Shown: in pieces, positions 39,362-47,537 of the stretch
How the letters are laid out: every line of letters starts with the position of its first letter
Position numbering within the stretch: position 1 is the first letter of the stretch
Origin: Deltaproteobacteria bacterium
Lineage (GTDB): Bacteria; Myxococcota_A; UBA9042; DTJE01
Assembly: GCA_029547805.1 (NCBI GenBank)
Contig: JAKPOP010000010.1
Coordinates: forward strand, 124,001 to 188,000
Length of the DNA: 64,000 nucleotides
Reading direction: 5' to 3'
The notes under the pieces: generated by a model
Databases searched by the model: none
What the model was told of the DNA's origin: nothing
Seen by the model: the letters and a program-made list of their open reading frames with translations, nothing else
Made by a program: the position numbers and the translations under genes

Positions 39362-40087
39362 ATGGCATCGATGGTCGATCGGGAGACACCGTTCGCGGCC
39401 AGGCTTGCGGCCGTGCGGGACCGGATCGCCGAGGCCTGCCGGTCGGCGGGCCGGGACCCGGCCGAGGTGCGGCTGGTCGGCGTCTCGAAGACCCGCCCCG
39501 CCGCCGAGGTCCTGGCGGCCCTCGAGGCGGGACTGGCCGACTTCGGGGAGAACTACGCCCAGGAACTGGAGCGCAAGGCCCGAGAGGTCCAGGAGGCCGG
39601 AGGCCGTCCCCGGTGGCACTTCATCGGACATCTCCAGACCAACAAGGTCCGACGGGTGCTGCCCCTCCTGGCGTCGGTCCACTCGGTGGACCGCCCCTCT
39701 CTGGTCCGGGAACTGGGAGCCGGCACGGACCCGGGACATCCCCTGGAGGTCTTCGTGGAGGTCAACCTGGGCGACGAGGCGTCCAAGACCGGGGTTCGGG
39801 CGGCCGACGCCGAGGACCTCTGCCGGCAGGTTCTGGCCGCTCCGGGCCTTCGGCTGGTCGGCCTGATGGGAATGCCTCCCCTGGCACCGGACCCCGAGGC
39901 CTCCCGCCCCCATTTCCGACGGCTCCGTGACCTCCTGCGGGACCTGCAGCGACGCCTCCCCTGCCCCCCCGAGACCTTCCGCCATCTCTCGATGGGCATG
40001 AGCGACGACCTGGAGGTGGCGGTCCAGGAGGGGGCCACCTGGGTCCGGGTCGGGACCGCCCTCTTCGGACCCCGGAGGACGCCGTGA
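39362..40087 (+). CDS. YggS/PLPBP-family PLP homeostasis protein
   Basis: A 241-residue protein with GAGGAGG nine bases before ATG. PLP-binding Lys in LVGVSKTRP, plus FGENYAQELERKA, WHFIGHLQTNKVRRVLP, HSVDRPSL, LMGMPP and the phosphate-binding end LSMGMSDDLEVAVQEGATWVRVGTALFG. All signature elements of the family are present. It binds pyridoxal phosphate without known catalysis and balances vitamin B6 and amino-acid pools. Its stop overlaps the next gene's GTG start (GTGA). Confidence 0.94.
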   Translation: MASMVDRETPFAARLAAVRDRIAEACRSAGRDPAEVRLVGVSKTRPAAEVLAALEAGLADFGENYAQELERKAREVQEAGGRPRWHFIGHLQTNKVRRVLPLLASVHSVDRPSLVRELGAGTDPGHPLEVFVEVNLGDEASKTGVRAADAEDLCRQVLAAPGLRLVGLMGMPPLAPDPEASRPHFRRLRDLLRDLQRRLPCPPETFRHLSMGMSDDLEVAVQEGATWVRVGTALFGPRRTP

Positions 40088-42129
40088 ACCGGGAACGCCC
40101 CTGGGTCGCACCCCTGGTGGAGGCCCTCTTCGTCGCCCTGGGGCTCACGGTGGTCTTCGTCTTCTCGTTCCGGCCCAACTGGGACATCGACATCTTCTGG
40201 CACATCGCCACCGGCCGGTGGATCGTGGACCACGGCGCCCTGCCCCACACGGACATCTTCAGCGCCACCGACCCGGGCCGGCCCTGGACGCCGTTCCAGT
40301 GGCTCTACGAGGTCGCCATGTCCGAACTGGAGTCCCGGGTCTCCTTCACCGGGATCCGGGTTCTCCACGCCTCCCTCTTCGTTGGCACCTTCGCCCTCTG
40401 GTGGTGGTGGTTCCGGCGGGTCTTCCGATCCCGGATCGCGGCCGCCGTCCTCTGGTCCCTGGCCCTGGTCCTCTGCCTGGACCGCTTCCGGGTGCGCCCG
40501 GAGGCCTTCAACTTCTTCTTCACGGCCCTGACGATCCCCCTCTTCCCCCTGTGGCCCTGGGAGGAGCCCCGCCCTTCCCTGCGATCCCGGGCCATCACGC
40601 TGGCCCTCGTGGGAGCCCTCTGGGCCAATCTCCATGCCGGCGGGGCCCTCTGGCTCCCCCTCTCCCTGGGGGCGGTGCTGGCCGGGGCGGTCCTGGCCTG
40701 GCTCGCGAACCGTTCCTCCCGGGACCGCCTCGGAGACCTCCGCGAATCGACCGGGCTCTTCCTGGCCGCCCTCCTGCCGATGATCCCGATGCCCGGCTTC
40801 CTGAAGGGGGTCCATCAGGCCTTCGCGATGTACCAGGAGAGCATGGTCCTGATCCCCGAGTGGCACCCGCCGGCGGCCTACTTCCATCCGGCCTTCGGGG
40901 GGCGGCTGACCCCGGCCCATGCGGTCTGCGGCGCCTTCCCCTACCTGCTGCTCCTGGGGCTCGCCCTGGTGACGATCCACGGGTTGCTGCGTCACGGCTG
41001 GAGGAACTTCCTCAGTCGCCATCGAGCGGGGATCCTGGCCCTGGCCTGGCTCAACGGCCTGATGGCGGCCCGAACGGCCCGTTTCCTGTACCTGGACGTC
41101 GTGGCCCTGGCGGCACTGCTGGCCAGCCGGGACCGGTGGACCGTTCCGTCGTGGACGACCCGCCTGGGGGCCCAGGTGGCCGGAATGCTTGCGGCGACCG
41201 TGCTGGGCATGCTGGCCTACGACCAGGCCATCGTGAAGGAGCGGGGGGGACTGGACAAGGCCCTCAAGTCCCTCTCGTCGGACCTGGAACCGGGGACCTT
41301 TCCGGTAGAGGCCTCTGACGCCATCGAGGCGATGGACCTCCGGGGACGAATCTTCCACTACACCTCCTGGGGAGGCTACCTGATCGGCCGCCACTTCCCC
41401 CGATGCACGGTCTTCACCGATGGGCGCGGCAACTTCACCTCCCAGGAAAAGGACGTCCTGGTGAGCACCCATCGCCCCTGGGAACGGGAGGAGGCCCTGG
41501 AGGTGGCGTTCGAACGATATCCGTTCGAGATCCTGGTGTTCCCGGCGCCCGTCTTCCCGGTCCTGGACTGGGATCGGGAGCGGTGGGTGCTGGTCCATCG
41601 GGACGACCTGGCGGAGGTCTTCCTGCGACGATCCCCGGAAAACGAGGACAACTTCCGCCGCGTCGTGGCCTGGTGGCGAACCCTGGGAATCGACGCCCCC
41701 GACGACCCCGTTGCCGCCGAGGCGCGCCATCTCCGGGTCCTCGCCGAGGAGCGCCTGCAACGCAAGGAGGTCCAGCAGGCCCTCGCCGAGGCGTCGGTGA
41801 AGGCCCAGGACGCCGATTCCCCCCAGCGCCGGGCCGAGGGGCTCTTCGAGGGCGCCCACGTGCTCTTCGAGGCCGGACGCTACGACCTGGCGGCGAGATT
41901 CTTCCGCAAGGCCCTGGAGCAGGGCTTCCGCCACTCGACCTGCGGGCTCTACCTCGCCTGGTCCCTCCACCTGGCCGGGAAGGACGACGAGGCCAGGAAC
42001 GCCCTGAAGACCCACGTGATCGACCCGGACCCCCAGAGGCGACCCGATGCCGGACCCCTGCGGTACGGCGGTCAGCGGGTACTGGAGGCCCTGGTCCGGA
42101 GACTGGGAATCGGAACCCGGACGCAATGA
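40084..42129 (+). CDS. Polytopic membrane protein with C-terminal TPR-like region
   Basis: A 681-residue protein beginning at GTG in a GTGA overlap. Roughly ten membrane helices span residues 10-400. The first loop reads DIDIFWHIATGRWIVDHGALPHTDIFS, an Asp/His-bearing loop resembling that of GT-C glycosyltransferase-like (PMT/oligosaccharyl) membrane proteins of unknown function. After about residue 420 comes a soluble domain (GGYLIGRHFPRCTVFTDGR) and a helical TPR-like end (EGAHVLFEAGRYDLAARFFRKALEQG). A GT-C role in glycan transfer is possible but unproven. Confidence 0.65.
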   Translation: MNRERPWVAPLVEALFVALGLTVVFVFSFRPNWDIDIFWHIATGRWIVDHGALPHTDIFSATDPGRPWTPFQWLYEVAMSELESRVSFTGIRVLHASLFVGTFALWWWWFRRVFRSRIAAAVLWSLALVLCLDRFRVRPEAFNFFFTALTIPLFPLWPWEEPRPSLRSRAITLALVGALWANLHAGGALWLPLSLGAVLAGAVLAWLANRSSRDRLGDLRESTGLFLAALLPMIPMPGFLKGVHQAFAMYQESMVLIPEWHPPAAYFHPAFGGRLTPAHAVCGAFPYLLLLGLALVTIHGLLRHGWRNFLSRHRAGILALAWLNGLMAARTARFLYLDVVALAALLASRDRWTVPSWTTRLGAQVAGMLAATVLGMLAYDQAIVKERGGLDKALKSLSSDLEPGTFPVEASDAIEAMDLRGRIFHYTSWGGYLIGRHFPRCTVFTDGRGNFTSQEKDVLVSTHRPWEREEALEVAFERYPFEILVFPAPVFPVLDWDRERWVLVHRDDLAEVFLRRSPENEDNFRRVVAWWRTLGIDAPDDPVAAEARHLRVLAEERLQRKEVQQALAEASVKAQDADSPQRRAEGLFEGAHVLFEAGRYDLAARFFRKALEQGFRHSTCGLYLAWSLHLAGKDDEARNALKTHVIDPDPQRRPDAGPLRYGGQRVLEALVRRLGIGTRTQ

Positions 42130-42135
42130 TAGAAT
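42127..42135 (+). promoter_or_regulatory. Extended -10 element at the end of the membrane gene
   Basis: TGATAGAAT (TG-N-TAGAAT) overlaps the stop codon of the upstream gene and lies 24 bases before ATG 42159. It may give separate expression of the P-loop gene. Confidence 0.3.
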
Positions 42136-42158
42136 CGGCCGGGAAAGGAGGAGGTTTC

Positions 42159-43133
42159 ATGAAGACGACGTTGGACGTGCTCTTGCTGCTGGCCCTGCCC
42201 GCCTCGGGCAAGTCGGAGGTCCGCAAGTTCCTGGCGGCCCACGGCCCCGAGGAGTGCCGGTCGCTCTTCTTCCTGGGGCCGACGGTGCAACTGGACGACT
42301 ACCCCTACGTCCACCTGATGCGCCGGATCGACGATGAACTGGAGCGGATGGGTCAGCCCCGAGTCTTCTTCCGGTCCTCGGAAGAGGGATTCGCGGACCC
42401 CCGGGACTGGATCACCTTGATCGAACTGCTCAACGACGACTGGGCCTCCCTGCACCGGCCCCCGGCCGACCTTCCGCCCCGATGTGCGGGGACGCTGATG
42501 GACCGGATCGAGGCCGCCTCCGATCGCGCCGGGATCGGGCCCCGTCTGGCGCGGCTGCGAACCGACCGGCGAAGGGCCCTGGAGGACGAACTGGAGACCG
42601 AGAGCCGGATGCTGCTGGAGGACCTCCAGGAGGCGATCCCCCCGTCCCTGGAGGGTCGGACCGTCGTGATCGAGTTCGCCCGGGGTGGACCCGACGGGTC
42701 CGCGATGCCACTGCCGGATCCCCTGGGCTACCGGGCCTCCCTGCAACGCCTGGCACCGGACCTCCTGGCGAAGGCGGCGGTCCTCTACATCTGGGTGACC
42801 CCCGAGGAGTCCCGGCGCAAGAACCAGGAGCGTGCGGACCCGACCCAGCCGGGTTCCATCCTCCATCACGGGGTGCCCCTGCCGGTGATGCTCGGGGAGT
42901 ACGGTTGCGACGACATGGAGTGGTTGATCGGGCAGTCGGACCGCCCGGGCACCCTGCGGGTCGAGGCCCATGGGCGCACCTTCCACCTGCCCGCGGCGCG
43001 CCTGGACAACCGGGTGGACCGGACCACCTTCGTCCGGGGACCCAGGGACCAGTGGGACCCCGGGGCCGTCGAGACCCTCCGGTCCGCGCTTCACGACGCC
43101 TTGAAGTCCCTGGCCTCGACGCCCCGGGACTGA
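42159..43133 (+). CDS. P-loop NTPase of unknown function
   Basis: A 324-residue cytosolic protein; ATG 42159 is preceded by AAAGGAGGAGG, better than ATG 42126. The N-terminus DVLLLLALPASGKSEVRKFLAAHG is a Walker A of the kinase type (x-x-A-S-G-K-S-E). Later elements include PTVQLDDYPYVHLMRRIDDEL, RTVVIEFARGGPDG (a Walker B-like strand), VLYIWVTPEESRRKNQERADP and ILHHGVPLPVMLGEYGCDDMEWL. It resembles nucleoside or nucleotide kinases in layout, but I cannot name a substrate. It is 29 bp after the membrane protein gene. Confidence 0.7.
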   Translation: MKTTLDVLLLLALPASGKSEVRKFLAAHGPEECRSLFFLGPTVQLDDYPYVHLMRRIDDELERMGQPRVFFRSSEEGFADPRDWITLIELLNDDWASLHRPPADLPPRCAGTLMDRIEAASDRAGIGPRLARLRTDRRRALEDELETESRMLLEDLQEAIPPSLEGRTVVIEFARGGPDGSAMPLPDPLGYRASLQRLAPDLLAKAAVLYIWVTPEESRRKNQERADPTQPGSILHHGVPLPVMLGEYGCDDMEWLIGQSDRPGTLRVEAHGRTFHLPAARLDNRVDRTTFVRGPRDQWDPGAVETLRSALHDALKSLASTPRD

Positions 43134-43173
43134 CCCCCGGCCCTCTCGGACCACCACCAGGCAGATCCCTGCG

Positions 43174-44454
43174 TCACTGCAAGGTGGACGCGACCTTCTG
43201 CAGCAGCGCCTTCCACCGGATGCAGGCGACGGTCCGGGAACCGCCACGGCAGGCCCGGGCCTTCTCCCGCCCCAGGGCCGGCATCAAGGCCCGAAGACGG
43301 GACCGGACATCCTCGAAGAAGGCCGATTCCCGGGGGATCGAGAACAGGGCCTGCAAGGCCGGTTCCCACCGGCCCTCGGCCTGGTCCCGATCCGACGAGG
43401 CGAGGGCCTCCGCCGCCCGTCGCTCCCGTTGGAGCCGGTTCTCCACCCGGACGGCCGAGGGATCCAGGGGATGGTCCTCCAGGACGATCCGGACCAGGCG
43501 CTCGGCATCGTCCAGGCGCCGCTGGTCCAGCATCCGCCGCGCCTCCTCCAGGGTCCCGGCGGCATCCCGGACGACCTCCGGGGAGCCCGCTGCGGCTGCC
43601 TCCGGTGCGTGTCCCGCCCCGGGGGCCTCCGGTCCCGGCGTCGCCGCCTCCGGGACCGAAGAAGGGCCTCCCATCGAAGAGGAGGAGGCCTCGGTGGACA
43701 CCCCCTCCCCCATCGACTTGCGACCGGACCACCAGGCGACGCCACCGACCACCAGGGCACCGACCACCAGGGCACCGATCCCCAGTCGCCAGGCCCGTCG
43801 AAGACGACCACGTCGACTCCGGATCGTCCCGGCCTCGGGCAGTTCCACCAGGAACTCCACGTCCCCGAACCGCAGGAGGTCCCCGTTTGCCAGTTCCCGA
43901 GCCCGGACCCGGGAGTCGTTCACGAAGACCCCGTTGGCGCTGTCCAGGTCCTCGACGATCACGGACCCGTCCATCCGAGCCAACAGGCGGGCGTGGTTGC
44001 GACTGACCGACGGGTCCAGCAGCACCAGGGCGCAGTCGCGCCCCCGGCCGACCATCACGACGTCCTGGGAGACCTCGGTCACCTGGTCCCGTACACCGGG
44101 ACTGCGGCCCACGAGCCGCACTCGCAGCGCCTCGGCCGCCGGGACCCGAGGCCCCTGCACCCGGATCCGGAACTCTCCGATCCGGAGCACCTCGCCGTCC
44201 TGAAGGAACCTCGGCTCCTGGACCCGCTCCTCCCCGATCCAGATGCCGTTGGAGGAGCCGAGGTCCTCCAGCATCAGCCTTCCGCCGTGGACCGAGAACC
44301 GGGCGTGCCTGCGGGAGACGCTCTCGGAGGGAAGGATCAGGTCGCACTGACGGCTGCGCCCGGCCACCACGATCCCGTCGCGGATCTCCCGCTGGTCCGA
44401 TACGACCCCGAGCCGATCCTCGACGATGAGCAACCAGCCCGACAGCCCGGCCAT
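43174..44454 (-). CDS. Membrane protein with two FHA domains and a periplasmic helical domain
   Basis: A 426-residue protein from ATG 44454 (a TTG at 44469 is possible). FHA1 spans about 20-95 (VAGRSRQCDLIL...VSRRHARF...LGSSNGIWIG) and FHA2 about 105-200 (MVGRGRDCALVL...VSRNHARL...LDSANGVFVN); both keep Arg, Ser, His and Asn. One membrane helix lies near 218-236 (LGIGALVVGALVVGGVAWW). The C-terminal part is a Ser/Pro/Ala linker followed by a TPR-like helical domain with two Cys. The FHA domains face the cytoplasm. It is 33 bp after the FHA-CpaF gene and probably acts with it. Confidence 0.82.
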   Translation of the reverse strand: MAGLSGWLLIVEDRLGVVSDQREIRDGIVVAGRSRQCDLILPSESVSRRHARFSVHGGRLMLEDLGSSNGIWIGEERVQEPRFLQDGEVLRIGEFRIRVQGPRVPAAEALRVRLVGRSPGVRDQVTEVSQDVVMVGRGRDCALVLLDPSVSRNHARLLARMDGSVIVEDLDSANGVFVNDSRVRARELANGDLLRFGDVEFLVELPEAGTIRSRRGRLRRAWRLGIGALVVGALVVGGVAWWSGRKSMGEGVSTEASSSSMGGPSSVPEAATPGPEAPGAGHAPEAAAAGSPEVVRDAAGTLEEARRMLDQRRLDDAERLVRIVLEDHPLDPSAVRVENRLQRERRAAEALASSDRDQAEGRWEPALQALFSIPRESAFFEDVRSRLRALMPALGREKARACRGGSRTVACIRWKALLQKVASTLQ

Positions 44455-44487
44455 GGCAGGAATCCCCAATGCCGGCGTCCCCCGGGA

Positions 44488-46227
44488 CTAGCCGGGAGTT
44501 CGCAGGCTCGCCAGGCGGCAGCCACCCGCCGGGTCCGACTCCAGACGGGCCACCTGCCGGACCATCCGGCGGGCCATCGACCGGGCCCCGTTCTCCGGGA
44601 GTCCGGGGATCGCCAACATCAGCATGGTGTCCAGGAGCGCTGCGGGAGAAGAGTCCCCGTCATCCGCCGACCAGCCCGCCAGGAGGCCGCTGCCGGCCAG
44701 GGACTGGCGGGCCAGCAGGGGCAGGTCGTCCACCTCGAGGTCGACCGCGACGACCAGGTCGGGCCGCAAGGAGGCCAGCAGCGCCGCCGCCGCAGGGCCC
44801 ATGGCCGCCAGGGCCCGCCGGTCCAGCCGGATCACCCCGGATCCCGCATCGGCGCCCCCGGGCCCTCCATCCAGTACCACGACGCGGAAGTTCCCCGGCA
44901 GGGTCCCCAGAAGCGCCAGGGCGAATGCCCGCCTCTGGGCCGGCGTCCCGCCCGCGAGGGCGACCCCCTGGCGATCCAGGACCGCCTGCCGCAGCAGGTC
45001 GGCCTCCGGCTCCGGCACCCGACCCTCCGAGACCCACTCGGACCATGCGGGGTGCCGCAGGACACACCGCTCCAACCGGATCACCCGCCCCCCCACGGCG
45101 ACCGGGGGATTGACCACCTGGAGGGAGAACCCCTCCAGCAGGGCCGCCTGCACGGATGCCTGGCCCAGGGCCTCCCGGGAGACCCCGGCCAGGTTCGCCA
45201 GCCGTTCCAGCACCCGGTCCTGTCCCCGCTGGGACGAGAAGCCCCGAACGACGCGGTCGACGCGGTCGCCCCGGCACACGAACACCTGTTCCCGGCCGAT
45301 GGTCATCATCCCGTGGATGGTCTCGTCGGCCAGGAGTTCCTCGAAGGGGCCCAGGCCCAGAAACTCGTAGAGGAGGTCCTGGGTCACCTCGTAGGGGTCG
45401 ACGTCCGGTCCAATCCGGCCCTCGCGCCGGAGATGATCCACCAGGCGCATCACCCCATTCGAGAGTCGCTGCCACACCTCGTCGGTGATCTCCTGCGTGG
45501 TGGGGTCGATCCCCGCGAACACCGTCCCCGCCGCGGCCTCCGCCAGGAGTCCCAGGGCCTTCACATACCTCTCGGGGGCCGACAGGTCCTGTGCCGTCGC
45601 GGGCCGGCGGGATACCGCCGACAGCCGGCTCGGCACCGAGACCGAGACCTCCGGGGAAGGGGACGGCTTCTCGGCGGGAGGCGGGGGAGGCGGCACCGCC
45701 GAGGGGGTGGTCGGTGCGACCCGGCTCGTGACGGGCTGCTCGACGGACTCCTGGGAGGGGGGAGCCTCCACCTCCACCTCGAGGTCCAGTGGCACTGGCA
45801 CGTCCGGCTGGCTCGCCTCAGGAGGCGGGGGCGGCGGCTCCACCGTCAGTGCTGGCATCGCCACCGTGGCCCGATACTGTGCCAGATCCTCCGGCGGGGG
45901 AGGCAGGGGGGTCGGCTCGTGGACGCCCGTGGTCCCCTGGACCTCGGAGAAACGGAGGATGTAGTCCCCGATGTAGACCCGATCCTCGGGGCTCAACTGC
46001 CTGGGTCCCGTGATGCGCCGGCCGTTCACGTAGGTGCCGTTGGTGCTCTTGAGGTCCGTCAGCACCACCGATCCCCCTTCGACCTGGACCATCGCGTGGC
46101 GCTTCGAGACGTTGGGCTTCGGGAGGACAATCAGGTTGCCCTGGACCCGCCCGATCGTCACGGCGGTGACATCGAACAGGTGCTCGTGCTCCAGTCCTCC
46201 CTTCTCGGCCACGGTGACCTTCAACAT
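44488..46227 (-). CDS. FHA domain fused to a degenerate CpaF/TadA-type ATPase
   Basis: A 579-residue protein. The FHA domain spans about 15-95 (TIGRVQGNLIVL...VSKRHAMV...LKSTNGTYVN) with binding residues intact. A Pro-rich linker covers about 105-205. The C-terminal half follows the CpaF plan: FLGLGPFEELLADETIHGMMTIG, then VFVCRGDRVD, then VNPPVAVGGRVIRL. The nucleotide motifs are lost, however: Walker A, normally GGTGSGKTT, reads GGTPAQRRA, and the Walker B/His-box region reads LRPDLVVAVDLEVDD...GLLAGWSADD. It is therefore predicted to be a catalytically dead secretion ATPase acting as an FHA-coupled scaffold or regulator. Confidence 0.82.
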   Translation of the reverse strand: MLKVTVAEKGGLEHEHLFDVTAVTIGRVQGNLIVLPKPNVSKRHAMVQVEGGSVVLTDLKSTNGTYVNGRRITGPRQLSPEDRVYIGDYILRFSEVQGTTGVHEPTPLPPPPEDLAQYRATVAMPALTVEPPPPPPEASQPDVPVPLDLEVEVEAPPSQESVEQPVTSRVAPTTPSAVPPPPPPAEKPSPSPEVSVSVPSRLSAVSRRPATAQDLSAPERYVKALGLLAEAAAGTVFAGIDPTTQEITDEVWQRLSNGVMRLVDHLRREGRIGPDVDPYEVTQDLLYEFLGLGPFEELLADETIHGMMTIGREQVFVCRGDRVDRVVRGFSSQRGQDRVLERLANLAGVSREALGQASVQAALLEGFSLQVVNPPVAVGGRVIRLERCVLRHPAWSEWVSEGRVPEPEADLLRQAVLDRQGVALAGGTPAQRRAFALALLGTLPGNFRVVVLDGGPGGADAGSGVIRLDRRALAAMGPAAAALLASLRPDLVVAVDLEVDDLPLLARQSLAGSGLLAGWSADDGDSSPAALLDTMLMLAIPGLPENGARSMARRMVRQVARLESDPAGGCRLASLRTPG

Positions 46228-46259
46228 CCTGCCGTGCCCCCCTCTCCGGACGGAAACGC

Positions 46260-46288
46260 ATTCTCCCCGAGCCCTCCCGGGATGTCAA
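46260..46288 (-). promoter_or_regulatory. Sigma-70 promoter of the FHA-CpaF operon
   Basis: On the minus strand a perfect TTGACA, a 17-bp spacer and GAGAAT; the leader is about 25 bases. Confidence 0.5.
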
Positions 46289-46350
46289 CGAATCCGAAGT
46301 CGTCGAGTCCCGTCGTCCTCGGGAAGAACCGGCCGATCTCGATGGTCTCG

Positions 46351-46379
46351 TTGCTCGGGAGGGGGCGTTCCGCTAGCAT
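46351..46379 (+). promoter_or_regulatory. Sigma-70 promoter of the TPR lipoprotein
   Basis: TTGCTC, a 17-bp spacer and TAGCAT, ending about 22 bases before ATG 46402 and divergent from the FHA-CpaF promoter. Confidence 0.5.
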
Positions 46380-46401
46380 CGCGTGGGGCGAGGAACCGGT
46401 G

Positions 46402-47472
46402 ATGAAGGCATCGAGAAGGGCCTGGCTGCTCTGGATCGCGGTCCCCTGGTGGACCTCGTGCGCGCCCAGGGTCCAGCAGGTCCGGATGGACCCCATGGAG
46501 TTCGTCGCCCAGCGCACAGACGAGGGAATCGCCGTGGACCTCCTGGACCCCGAGGTCCTGTTCCGGGAAGGGACCGAGGCCTGGGAGGCCCGTCGCCTGG
46601 AGGAGGCCGCCCGGAAGTTCGGGTGGATCGTGAAGCACTTCCCCGATACCCCCTGGGCCCGGCCGGCGCTCTACAACCGGGCCCTCTCCCTGCTGGCGGC
46701 ACGGCGCCCTGGAGAGGCGGCCGACGACCTCCAGGCGTTTCTCCAGAGATACCCCGAGGACGAGGACCTGCCGGACGTCCTGCTGAAGGCGGGCCAGGCC
46801 CTCCAGGAATCGGGGCGATGGTCCGAGGCCGAGGCCCTCCTGCGGAGACGCCTCGGATTTCCGATGACCCTCTTCCAGGAATTCGAGGCCCGGGCCCGCC
46901 TGGCCCGGGTGCTCCGGATGCTGGGCCGGAGTTCCGAGGCCCGGGAGGAGGTCCAGCGGGTGCTGTCGCTGGCGGATCGGAACGCCACGGTGCCCACGGT
47001 CCACGGAAACGAGTTCGTGGCGATGGCGTCGTACGAGGGGGCCGAGACGTGGCACGACCTCTTCTCCCGCATCCGGTTCGTGCTGCCGACCGAACGCATG
47101 GAGAAGGACCTGGAGGACAAGGCGACCCTGTTCCTGAAGGCCCAGGCGGAGTATCTCCGGACCCTGCGCCTCGGGAACGTCTACTGGAGCGTCCAGGCGG
47201 GACTGCGGATGGGGCGCCTCTACGAGGAGTTCTACGACGATCTCCTGGGAGCCGAGATCCCCCCGGAACTGAATCCGGAGGAGCGGGAGATCTACCTGCA
47301 GGAACTCCGACGCAAGGCCCGGCCCCTGGTGGCGAAGGCGGTGGCGACCTACGAGCGGAACCTCTCGCTGGCCCGGGCCTACGGGGCCCGGGAGGAGTGG
47401 CTGGGGGACCTCCCCCTGCGGATCGCCCGACTCCGGCGGATCCTCGAGGAGACGCCCGATTCCTCCCCCTGA
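46402..47472 (+). CDS. TPR lipoprotein (BamD/YbgF-like repeats)
   Basis: A 356-residue protein from ATG 46402; the ORF-track frame opens far upstream but only this start gives a signal sequence (SRRAWLLWIAVPWWTSCAP), with Cys near 20 as probable lipid site. TPR-type helices run through about 50-200 (LFREGTEAWEARRLEEAARKFGWIVKHFPDTPWA, LLKAGQALQESGRWSEAEALLRR), the pattern of BamD and tol-pal YbgF relatives. The C-terminal half (YWSVQAGLRMGRLYEEFYDDLL) recalls TPR proteins that I know mainly from Myxococcota. It probably sits at the outer membrane; its exact role is unknown. Confidence 0.75.
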   Translation: MKASRRAWLLWIAVPWWTSCAPRVQQVRMDPMEFVAQRTDEGIAVDLLDPEVLFREGTEAWEARRLEEAARKFGWIVKHFPDTPWARPALYNRALSLLAARRPGEAADDLQAFLQRYPEDEDLPDVLLKAGQALQESGRWSEAEALLRRRLGFPMTLFQEFEARARLARVLRMLGRSSEAREEVQRVLSLADRNATVPTVHGNEFVAMASYEGAETWHDLFSRIRFVLPTERMEKDLEDKATLFLKAQAEYLRTLRLGNVYWSVQAGLRMGRLYEEFYDDLLGAEIPPELNPEEREIYLQELRRKARPLVAKAVATYERNLSLARAYGAREEWLGDLPLRIARLRRILEETPDSSP

Positions 47473-47503
47473 TCCCCTGACCACGGGCAAGGGCTCCGAC
47501 CGT

Positions 47504-47532
47504 CCCCCGCGCCGCGAATCCCGCGATGGGGG
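47504..47532. terminator. GC-rich hairpin between convergent genes
   Basis: CCCCCGCG and CGC(GAT)GGGGG can pair around a CCGCGAATCC loop in the 65-bp gap between the TPR lipoprotein and the GGDEF-EAL gene. No T run is present. Confidence 0.3.
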
Positions 47533-47537
47533 CATCC

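Noticed and set aside
43429-46401. N-terminal 990 residues of the ORF-track entry ending at 47472
   Set aside because: Antisense to the two FHA genes. The real gene begins at 46402, where a lipoprotein signal and promoter occur.
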